DNA of 12,456 nucleotides from Nitrososphaerota archaeon (GTDB taxonomy: Archaea > Thermoproteota > Nitrososphaeria > Nitrososphaerales > Nitrosopumilaceae): positions 22,026-34,481 of the forward strand of contig PBZV01000019.1 of assembly GCA_002730325.1 (NCBI GenBank). The letters are read 5' to 3'. Made by a program: the position numbers and the translations under genes. The notes under the pieces are model-generated. The model did not search any database, had not been told where the DNA came from, and saw nothing but the letters and a program-made list of their open reading frames with translations. Numbering within the stretch: position 1 is the first letter of the stretch; each line of letters begins with the position of its first letter. Positions 5,255-12,319 of this stretch are shown piece by piece.

Positions 5255-6994
5255 CTAGTCATCTCCTTCTCCACGTCCTATATCTCCAAGACCAAATTCA
5301 TCAATTACTTTATTTCTATCAGGATCTAATTGACTAATCTCATCAAATTCTTTCTTTTCGTCTCCTTGATAGACAGTTCTAATTGGCCATGGAATTCTAA
5401 TATCATATTTTTTAAATTCTTCATACATTATCATTCTCAAATCAGTTTTTGTTTTGAATTGAGCTCCATAATCTCTAACATAAACCCACATTGAGAAATC
5501 AAGTGATGAATCATTAAATTCATTAAATCGAACTACTGGTTGTGTTACTTCTACATGAAGTTCTTTATCACAACCACAACTTGGTTTATTTTCATTTAGA
5601 TATGGACATTTTTTTTGTCTGATAAGATGTCTATCTTTTCCGTCTAGAATTTCATTCATTCCTCGCTTTCCTACTTTTACCAAAATTGAAGCTACTTGAC
5701 GAGGATTGTTCAAATAGGAAACTCCAACTTTTACTATTGCTGGAACCAATTTGTTTTCTTTTGAATAATTTACAATCTGAGCATTTACTAGTTGTCTTGT
5801 TGGTATAACTGCAATTGATTCATGTAATGCATCTCTAATGTACGTGACTCTAGGAGTAATCTTATGCACATTTCCATTATATCCTGTGTCTAACTGTACT
5901 CTATCACCTTCCATGACAATTTTGTCTTTTCTAATCATGATATATGCAAAATAATTCTGCATTGTTTCTTGTAATGCTAAACCTAAACCAATAGAAAATC
6001 CACCTGTTGCAGTAGCAATTACAATCAAATCAACACCCCACCATGCAACAACCCCCAAAATTGTTGCAATAAAAATTCCTACAGGAAGAATTTGTTTTGC
6101 AGACTTTGGAAGTCCTTCTCTTGTTTTCTTTGCATGTCCTGGAGGACGAGAGCTGGGAATTATTGGTTCATATCCATTTACTCTTTTTTCCTCTCTCCAT
6201 ACATCTATTGGAAATATTTCATCAGGTTTTGCTCCAGGTCTTAATTTTCTACCTGATTGATTATTCCCTGTAATACAATTTTGATAATATTTATCATATT
6301 TTTTACGTTCAGATTTTTTCCATTCTTCAAATGGATTTTCTATAATCTTTTCAAATCCTCCAATTGGATTTCCTTTTGTAGTTCGGAACTGTTCCAAGTA
6401 AATCATACCTTCTTTTGTTCCAAGTAATTCTTGAAACTCTTTTTCATCAATATCTTCTGGAGTAATTTGTGGTGGATTCCATTTGTATAACTTATGAAAC
6501 AGATCATTTTTATCATCGATAAATCCTCTCATTTCAAACCAAGCATCAAAATCATTTTTTTCTAAAATTGATTTGTCACGTTTAGTGAGACTGATCGGTA
6601 TGAGATGAGAAATGGTATATCCAATAACTAAAATATTAAAAGTATTGAGAATTTTTGTAAATTTTTCACGAACAGAAGTCTCTCCATTTCCACTTATTGA
6701 TCCTTCTTCTCCTAACAAAATTCCCGTTTGAGCATAAATATTGATGGCGGTGATTAACGCAATTGCAAAAAATGGTAATACAGCTCTTCGCAAAAATCTT
6801 GAAAAATGTGGTCTTTTGTAATAAAATTTTTGAGAGCCCACCCAAGATGAAAATTTTCTATATCCAATAACTATACCAACAATTCCTACAATCATTATGA
6901 AAAAAGCTATTTGGAGTGATTCAGACGATGCTATTAGCTGCGAAACAGTTTCAAATTCCCCAACTGATATTTGCGAAAATTCATCCTCAGCCAT
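5255..6994 (-). CDS. MscS-family mechanosensitive ion channel with large insert
   Basis: The 579-residue membrane protein has likely helices at about 25-45, 72-93, 112-136 and 302-326, and a glycine/alanine-rich pore helix at about 327-352 (ATGGFSIGLGLALQETMQNYFAY). The beta domain follows (VMEGDRVQLD, VIPTRQLVNAQIVNYS), then a C-terminal alpha/beta domain. This core matches small-conductance mechanosensitive channels, which release solutes on osmotic downshock. Two departures are visible. A soluble, charged insert of about 165 residues (137-300) separates helix 3 from the pore pair. The C-terminal domain also carries a Cys cluster (C463, C473, C475, with H456 and H480 near). The last 35 residues are acidic. 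The gene reads toward prs, with a 44-base gap, and diverges from the radical SAM gene. Channel family is secure; gating stimulus is unknown. Confidence 0.9.
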   Translation of the reverse strand: MAEDEFSQISVGEFETVSQLIASSESLQIAFFIMIVGIVGIVIGYRKFSSWVGSQKFYYKRPHFSRFLRRAVLPFFAIALITAINIYAQTGILLGEEGSISGNGETSVREKFTKILNTFNILVIGYTISHLIPISLTKRDKSILEKNDFDAWFEMRGFIDDKNDLFHKLYKWNPPQITPEDIDEKEFQELLGTKEGMIYLEQFRTTKGNPIGGFEKIIENPFEEWKKSERKKYDKYYQNCITGNNQSGRKLRPGAKPDEIFPIDVWREEKRVNGYEPIIPSSRPPGHAKKTREGLPKSAKQILPVGIFIATILGVVAWWGVDLIVIATATGGFSIGLGLALQETMQNYFAYIMIRKDKIVMEGDRVQLDTGYNGNVHKITPRVTYIRDALHESIAVIPTRQLVNAQIVNYSKENKLVPAIVKVGVSYLNNPRQVASILVKVGKRGMNEILDGKDRHLIRQKKCPYLNENKPSCGCDKELHVEVTQPVVRFNEFNDSSLDFSMWVYVRDYGAQFKTKTDLRMIMYEEFKKYDIRIPWPIRTVYQGDEKKEFDEISQLDPDRNKVIDEFGLGDIGRGEGDD

Positions 6995-7092
6995 AATTAA
7001 TCACTATTTTTATGTAGTCTATATCCTTGAATACAAACGTTAAGACATTTTGTCATTATTTAATGAAAGATTAATCAAATTATTAAAAATTC
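6995..7092. promoter_or_regulatory. Divergent promoter region between the MscS channel and radical SAM genes
   Basis: This 98-base AT-rich gap must hold promoters for both flanking genes. On the plus strand ATTTAATG (about 7058-7066) sits 26-34 bases before the ATG at 7093, acceptable for a leaderless start. On the minus strand CATAAAAATA (about 7005-7014) is the best TATA-like stretch, but it is close to the channel ATG. No Shine-Dalgarno site and no obvious inverted repeat operator was seen. The individual boxes are tentative. Confidence 0.45.
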
Positions 7093-8481
7093 ATGCGTAA
7101 AAAGCTTGTAACCTTTAACAAGGGCAAAATACTTTTTGAACAAATGACCTATCAGGAATCAGTTTGGGATGATTCACCATCGCTAAAATCATTCACACTA
7201 TCAAATTTTCGAAGTATACCACATATCCAAAATCTTTCTGAAGAAGCTCAATTTGAAATGGAAGTTGTAGGCAATGTTCTACCTTTTAAAGCAAATAACT
7301 ACGTTGTTGAACAATTAATTGATTGGAATAACATTCCAAATGATCCAATGTTTGTTTTGACTTTTCCACAAAAAGGAATGTTAAAACAAGAACATTTTCA
7401 AAAAATGGCAACTGCATTAAAAAATAATTCTGATAAAAAAGAAATAGCATCTATTGCAAATGAAATTCGTTTACAACTAAACCCACATCCTGCGGGTCAA
7501 ATGGAACTAAATGTTCCTACATTGAAAGATGGAACCAAATTGTATGGAATGCAACATAAATACAAAGAAACATGTCTTTTTTTCCCAAGTCAAAGTCAAA
7601 CTTGTCATGCATATTGTAGTTTTTGTTTTAGATGGCCACAATTTGTTGGAATGGATGAAATGAAATTTGCAATGCAAGAAGGACAACAACTTGTTCAATA
7701 TCTTACAGAACATCCAGAAATAAGCGACGTTCTATTTACAGGGGGTGATCCTATGATCATGAAAGCTAAAATGTTTTCAAAATATATCGATACTTTAATT
7801 GATGCAAAACTTCCAAATCTTAAAACAATTAGAATTGGAACAAAAGTTCTTTCTTATTGGCCATACAAATTCCTAACAGATTTTGATTCACAAGAAATGT
7901 TAGATGTCTTCAAAAAAATCACTGATAATGGAATTCATCTTGCATTTATGGCCCACTTTAATCATTTGAATGAATTATCAACAGATTCTGTAAAAAATGC
8001 AATTAAGAAAGTGAGAGAAACAGGAGCACAAATTAGAACACAATCTCCTCTTTTAGCTCATATTAATGATAATTCAGAAATGTGGGCAAAAATGTGGAGT
8101 AAACAAGTTCAATTGGGATGTATTCCATATTACATGTTTGTTGTAAGAGATACAGGTGCTCAACATTATTTTGGAGTTCCTCTTCTAAAGGCTCATGAAA
8201 TTTTCAAAAATGCATATTCTACAGTAAGTGGATTAGCAAGAACTGTTCGTGGACCTAGTATGTCTGCAACTCCAGGAAAAGTACATGTTATTGGAACAGC
8301 TAATGTAAATAATCAAAAAACCATTGTTTTAAAATTTTTACAAGGTAGAAATCCTGATTGGGTAGATACTCCATTTTTTGCAAAATATGATGAAAATGCA
8401 ATTTGGTTAGATGATCTTAAGCCTGCATTCTCAGACAAATTCTTCTTTGAAGATGAAATGCAAAATATCATATCATCTTAA
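7093..8481 (+). CDS. Radical SAM protein of the lysine 2,3-aminomutase (KamA) family
   Basis: The 462-residue protein carries the CxxxCxxC cluster site (C171, C175, C178 in CHAYCSFCFRWPQF), which binds the 4Fe-4S centre used to cleave S-adenosylmethionine. TGGDP (216-220) and IRIGTKV match the KamA core. Compared with lysine 2,3-aminomutase sequences as I remember them, the stretch from PYY (about 345) to PGK aligns without gaps. Lys396 in ATPGK falls on the PLP lysine, so a PLP-dependent 1,2-amino shift is likely. The two Asp residues that bind lysine's side chain fall on R352 and S389, so the substrate is probably not lysine. The sequence between S and G of the bacterial PGGGGK loop is changed to ATPGK. 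The ATG at 7093 follows a TATA-like box. Divergent neighbour: an MscS channel. Beta-amino acids serve as osmolytes in some archaea, but that link is speculative. Confidence 0.8.
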   Translation: MRKKLVTFNKGKILFEQMTYQESVWDDSPSLKSFTLSNFRSIPHIQNLSEEAQFEMEVVGNVLPFKANNYVVEQLIDWNNIPNDPMFVLTFPQKGMLKQEHFQKMATALKNNSDKKEIASIANEIRLQLNPHPAGQMELNVPTLKDGTKLYGMQHKYKETCLFFPSQSQTCHAYCSFCFRWPQFVGMDEMKFAMQEGQQLVQYLTEHPEISDVLFTGGDPMIMKAKMFSKYIDTLIDAKLPNLKTIRIGTKVLSYWPYKFLTDFDSQEMLDVFKKITDNGIHLAFMAHFNHLNELSTDSVKNAIKKVRETGAQIRTQSPLLAHINDNSEMWAKMWSKQVQLGCIPYYMFVVRDTGAQHYFGVPLLKAHEIFKNAYSTVSGLARTVRGPSMSATPGKVHVIGTANVNNQKTIVLKFLQGRNPDWVDTPFFAKYDENAIWLDDLKPAFSDKFFFEDEMQNIISS

Positions 8482-8508
8482 ATTGTTTTTAAGGAATTAG
8501 ATCAACAC

Positions 8509-8519
8509 TTTTAAAATAA
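8509..8519 (+). promoter_or_regulatory. TATA-like box before the secreted protein gene
   Basis: TTTTAAAATAA is centred about 24 bases before the ATG at 8537, the spacing expected of a leaderless archaeal transcript. It lies in a 55-base gap after the radical SAM stop, which also has a short T run (about 8485-8490) that could end the upstream transcript. Inferred from sequence and spacing only. Confidence 0.4.
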
Positions 8520-8536
8520 TATAATATTTTTCAAAT

Positions 8537-9187
8537 ATGAAAATTTTATTATTATTATTGATTTTTCCAAGTTTAGTTGGTATTTCATATGGTCATACTG
8601 TAGATGCAGTTGGAGAATATAGAGTAGAAATTGGTTGGATGAACGAACCGGTTGTTTCTGGTGAAACCAATGGGATTGAATTTTTTGTTAGTCCATTAAT
8701 TTCATGCTCTGAAAATTTAGAACCAATAGAATGTGCAGAATCTCAGGAATTTCAAAATGGAATTGAAGGATTGAAAAAAACTGTTAAAATGCAATTAATC
8801 TACAAAGATGAAAGTATCACACTTCCCCTTTCTCCTGATCATGACATTCCTGGAAAATATTATGCATTTGTCAATCCAACACTTTCTGGATTTTATCAAG
8901 CAAATATGTTAGGAATGATAAATGAAACCCCAATTAGTTTATCCATGCATCCGCCTAAAGTTTCAGAACGCTCTTACATTGAATTTCCTGAACCATCAGA
9001 TCTTACAGTTAGACAAATGATTGATGGTCATACTGCATTAATTGAAGATGTTAGTGGATTAAAAGACTCAATTAGTAATTTAGAAGAAACAAAACAATTA
9101 CCTGATTTTGGTTATATTGGAATTGGAATTGGAATAATTGGGATTGTGATTGCAATAATTGCACTTGTAAAATCTACGAAAAACTAA
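8537..9187 (+). CDS. Exported, C-terminally membrane-anchored protein, possibly metal-binding (unknown function)
   Basis: The 216-residue protein begins with a signal peptide, MKILLLLLIFPSLVGISYG. Cleavage after G19 would leave H20 as the new N-terminus (HTVDAVGEYRVEIGWMNEP). A beta-rich domain follows to about residue 145 with two Cys (C57, C66) that could form a disulfide, and a conserved-looking ITLPLSPDHDIPGKY stretch. A short helical region (about 158-186) leads to a single glycine/isoleucine-rich membrane helix (about 193-211) and a Lys-rich tail. This is an extracytoplasmic domain held on the membrane. The opening resembles small exported Ig-like or CopC/YtkA-like proteins, where a mature N-terminal His can bind copper; the resemblance is from memory and weak. 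The gene appears to be transcribed alone. Confidence 0.72.
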   Translation: MKILLLLLIFPSLVGISYGHTVDAVGEYRVEIGWMNEPVVSGETNGIEFFVSPLISCSENLEPIECAESQEFQNGIEGLKKTVKMQLIYKDESITLPLSPDHDIPGKYYAFVNPTLSGFYQANMLGMINETPISLSMHPPKVSERSYIEFPEPSDLTVRQMIDGHTALIEDVSGLKDSISNLEETKQLPDFGYIGIGIGIIGIVIAIIALVKSTKN

Positions 9188-9342
9188 ATTTCTGTTTAAT
9201 GTATTTTTAAAACAAGACAGGAAAAATATGTATAATTCTAATTTTCCTCTTTTTTCATAAAAACTAATTTTTTTATGGATTTGTTGTACATAAAAAACTA
9301 CAAGTATAGTAATTAAGAAAACTACTTTAGACAAGATCAAAT
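9188..9342. other. 155-base AT-rich spacer without a supported gene
   Basis: The plus strand has several T-rich runs (for example around 9240-9275) suited to terminating the secreted-protein transcript. AAGTATAG near 9302-9309 is a weak TATA candidate for the J-domain gene at 9343. Two tiny plus-strand frames of 10-13 codons (from the ATGs in this gap) show no protein-like features. No hairpin-rich RNA gene is evident. Confidence 0.4.
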
Positions 9343-10485
9343 ATGGTTGAAAATAATTTCGATATATTAGGAATTGTAGAAGATTCGACTGAAAAAGAAA
9401 TCCGAGATGCATTTAGACGATTAGCTCTTCAATATCACTCAGATCGTGGTGGAGAAAATGAACAATTTATCAAAATAAAACAAGCTTACGAAGATCTCAA
9501 AATTGGTAAAAAATATCCTGAAACAGACATTGAAAAACGAAATAATTCACGAGTATATTCTGATGAAACAGAAGCTGACGTTAAAAGAAAAAATCAGATT
9601 TTAGGTCAACAATTATCAAAAGAAATGAAAACAGCTGAAAATTGGGCAGCCACATTAAACAAATCAAATTTAACCGCAACAAGATTATTTGGTTCAAAAA
9701 CTCTGGGTGAAATTGAATTAGAAAGAAAGGCAAATGGTTCTTTATCTATTAAAGGAAATTTTATGGCAGGAAGTATTACTTATGATGGACCTATAACTAT
9801 GCAGGGAAGCATTACAAGTCCATCATGGACAAAAGAATTTCAAACAAAAATTCATCTTACATCTGGAGATTTTAAATTTATCAATCCATTAGAAAATAAA
9901 TACAAAATTGAAAATGGTGCAGAGATTGTTGTTGATAGTGGAAATATTGTTATTGGAAATGTTTATGGGAGAAAATTCAGAGTAGAGGATCCGGATGGAA
10001 AAGTAGGTGTTTTCCAAATTCAAGAACATAGAACACACATTTCATCTCCAAATGGAAAAATTATTGCTGAAAATCTAATAGATACTGTTTCAGTTGATGC
10101 TGATTCAATAATCATTCTTAATGCAGAAGATGATGTAAGAATTTCTGCACGTGAAGTTTTATTTTATGGTGGAAAATTCACCTATGACTCTATAATTGAA
10201 TTAAAACAAGGAGGAACAATTCGTTTCTTTGAAAAATTTTCAATTCAAGGATTAAGCGGTGATGGAATTATCAAACTTGAAAATGGGAAAAAAATCAGAT
10301 TGTTTGATCTAAAAACTAAAAAAATCAGAGATTTAGATGATAAATTTATGCCTAACAAAGAAAATTTTACTAAAGATGCCACTTTGGTTGGAAATGGATT
10401 TACAATTACATATGATATGCTTGATAATCTCTCAAAGAATATTTCTAAGCAAAAAAGTGGTTGGAAATCTAAATTTGGTTTTTAA
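9343..10485 (+). CDS. J-domain-like protein with HSD motif and a large beta-rich C-terminal region
   Basis: Residues 5-55 read as a J domain: NFDILGIVEDSTEKEIRDAF, RRLALQYHSDRGG, then FIKIKQAYEDLK. The helix II-loop-helix III layout is intact, but the loop is H32-S33-D34 instead of HPD (codon TCA; CCA would be Pro). HPD is needed by classical J-proteins to trigger Hsp70 ATPase, so chaperone stimulation is doubtful. A charged helical linker (about 60-125) follows. From about 130 to 370 come many short beta strands with regular Gly/Asp turns (NGAEIVVDSGNIVIGNVYG, ISSPNGKII, DDVRISAREVLFYGG), suggesting a beta-solenoid or stacked sheet. No zinc finger or GF region of DnaJ is present, and no membrane segment. 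The gene ends 55 bases before the receptor cyclase. I cannot name the C-terminal family. Confidence 0.8.
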   Translation: MVENNFDILGIVEDSTEKEIRDAFRRLALQYHSDRGGENEQFIKIKQAYEDLKIGKKYPETDIEKRNNSRVYSDETEADVKRKNQILGQQLSKEMKTAENWAATLNKSNLTATRLFGSKTLGEIELERKANGSLSIKGNFMAGSITYDGPITMQGSITSPSWTKEFQTKIHLTSGDFKFINPLENKYKIENGAEIVVDSGNIVIGNVYGRKFRVEDPDGKVGVFQIQEHRTHISSPNGKIIAENLIDTVSVDADSIIILNAEDDVRISAREVLFYGGKFTYDSIIELKQGGTIRFFEKFSIQGLSGDGIIKLENGKKIRLFDLKTKKIRDLDDKFMPNKENFTKDATLVGNGFTITYDMLDNLSKNISKQKSGWKSKFGF

Positions 10486-10540
10486 AATAATTTTCCTAAG
10501 ATCGGAAGCGTTGATATGCAATAACTCTACTAAAAAGTAA

Positions 10541-12319
10541 TTGTCAATCACAATAAATCTTAGCAAAAAACTGATTTTCTTGGTGATGATTGTTTCTTTC
10601 ATTGCCCTTTCAATAACTGGTTTTTTTAGTTTCAATTATGCTGATGAAATTCTAAAAGAAAGAATAGGTGATCAATTAATTGGGGAATCAACTATACGTG
10701 GAGAGACTTTACGAGTACTTTTTGAATCTAGAGTAGAACAAAACAATATTCTTGCAAATGATCCAATGATCCAAATCTTAGTTTCACAAATGAATGATCG
10801 CCCTGAAAACAAACTAAAAGAATTCAAAGATATTAACAGAAAAGATTTCCTAATTCAAGTTCAAGCATTTCAAGAACTAATTGGATTCTCAATTGAGTTA
10901 GAAGATGTTAAAATAGTTGGAAAAGATGGAAATGTATTTTTTTCACTTAGCGGAATTAAAAATGAAAATTTTAAAGAAAATGAATTGTTCCTAAAAGGAT
11001 TAAAAAAACCATTTATCGAATTTGAACCTGTTGAATCTAGCAAAAAAATGATTGTTGTATCTCCAGTTTTTGCTGATAATAATAAAAGGGGCGATGAATC
11101 AATTGGAGTAATAATTTCAAAAATGAGAACAACTGCATTAGATAATATTGTTTTGAATAGAAGCGGATTGGGAGAATCTGGTGAAGTATACATTGTAAAT
11201 AATGAATCTCTAATGTTGTCTGAATCTAGATTTTTTGAAAATGCAATTTTTGAGCAAAAAGTTGACACATTAGCTGTTCAAAAATGTTTTAATGATGATC
11301 AAGAATTTTTAGGATTTTACATTGATTATAGGAATGTCCCAATCTATGGTTCTTCTTATTGTGCAAATGATTTAGGAATTGTTTTACTTGCAGGAATTGA
11401 TAAATATGAAGTAGAAAAACCGATACGTATTCTACAAGACAGAATTATCCACACAGGAATAGTAATCACAATTGCAATGGGTATTGTTGCTTTTGTAATA
11501 TCAAAATCTCTTTCAAGGCCTCTAATCAAATTGAAAAGTGCAGCAAATAAAATTGCGTTAGGGAACTTTGATGTAAGAACTAGTATCAAAACAAAAGATG
11601 AAATCGGCGAATTATCCGAAGCATTTGATTTGATGGCAGAAAAATTACAAAAATCATTAATTCAAATTAAAGAAAAAGAAGAGGTAATCCAACAACAAGA
11701 ACATATTTTGTTACAATTTTCTGATGAGAGTAAAAAATACTGTGTAGGTTTAATTGATATAATGAACTCAACAAAAATTTGTGCAACACTTTCCTCATCA
11801 CAAACTAGTGAATTTTATAAAATTTTTATAAATTCGATGGGATTAATTATTGAAAAACATGGCGGGGTTGTTTCAAAAAACATTGGGGATGCACTTCTTT
11901 TTTATTTTGCAGTAGAATCTTCTAAAGAAAAAATTATTTTGAAAAAATGTTTAGATTGCTGTTTGGCGTTAAGTCAAGAACATAAAAAAATCACAAAAAA
12001 ATTAAACGAACAAAATTTACCATTGTTTAACTATAGAACGAGCGCTACATATGGAATGGTAAGAATTGCAAAATCATCCACATCTTCAGTAAATGACATT
12101 TTTGGAACTACTGTTAATAGGTGTGCTAAACTTAACCGAAATGCATCTACAAATGGTGTGGTTATTGGAGAGAATTTTTATGAATTACTAAAAGATAATG
12201 AGGAATATTTGTTTAAGAAAGTAGAAAATAAACTAATGTCATCTGATCATGGTTATGTAGGATACACTGTATCAACAAAATCACTTTTGGAAAATAATTC
12301 TAGTAGTAAAATAAGATAA
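10541..12319 (+). CDS. Transmembrane class III adenylate cyclase with extracellular dCache-like sensor and HAMP domain
   Basis: The 592-residue protein has a first membrane helix at about 9-31 and an extracytoplasmic sensor at about 35-295. A dCache signature is seen at GLGESGEVYIVNNE (209-222), and C249/C274 could pair. A second helix (about 300-322) is followed by a HAMP domain (about 323-375; RPLIKLKSAANKIALGNFDV), a short coiled coil, and a class III cyclase domain (about 400-570). Metal-binding D406 (LIDIMNST) and D450 (NIGDA) are present. Adenine-selecting residues K446 and D519 and the ribose-orienting N526 also fit, so cAMP synthesis is expected. The catalytic Arg position four after N526 is K530. 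The TTG at 10541 is the start because an in-frame TAA directly precedes it and later codons would cut the first helix. No Shine-Dalgarno site. The ligand is unknown. Confidence 0.88.
   Translation: MSITINLSKKLIFLVMIVSFIALSITGFFSFNYADEILKERIGDQLIGESTIRGETLRVLFESRVEQNNILANDPMIQILVSQMNDRPENKLKEFKDINRKDFLIQVQAFQELIGFSIELEDVKIVGKDGNVFFSLSGIKNENFKENELFLKGLKKPFIEFEPVESSKKMIVVSPVFADNNKRGDESIGVIISKMRTTALDNIVLNRSGLGESGEVYIVNNESLMLSESRFFENAIFEQKVDTLAVQKCFNDDQEFLGFYIDYRNVPIYGSSYCANDLGIVLLAGIDKYEVEKPIRILQDRIIHTGIVITIAMGIVAFVISKSLSRPLIKLKSAANKIALGNFDVRTSIKTKDEIGELSEAFDLMAEKLQKSLIQIKEKEEVIQQQEHILLQFSDESKKYCVGLIDIMNSTKICATLSSSQTSEFYKIFINSMGLIIEKHGGVVSKNIGDALLFYFAVESSKEKIILKKCLDCCLALSQEHKKITKKLNEQNLPLFNYRTSATYGMVRIAKSSTSSVNDIFGTTVNRCAKLNRNASTNGVVIGENFYELLKDNEEYLFKKVENKLMSSDHGYVGYTVSTKSLLENNSSSKIR

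Noticed and set aside
9098..9412. 104-residue minus-strand open frame covering the gap between the exported protein and the J-protein
   Set aside because: It runs antisense into both neighbours, its composition (Phe, Asn, Tyr, Lys-rich) is typical of AT-rich shadow frames, and it matches no family I recognise.
10499..10508. AGATCGGAAG, identical to the first ten bases of a common sequencing adapter
   Set aside because: The match stops after ten bases and the flanks look like native AT-rich intergenic DNA, so chance is the simplest explanation.
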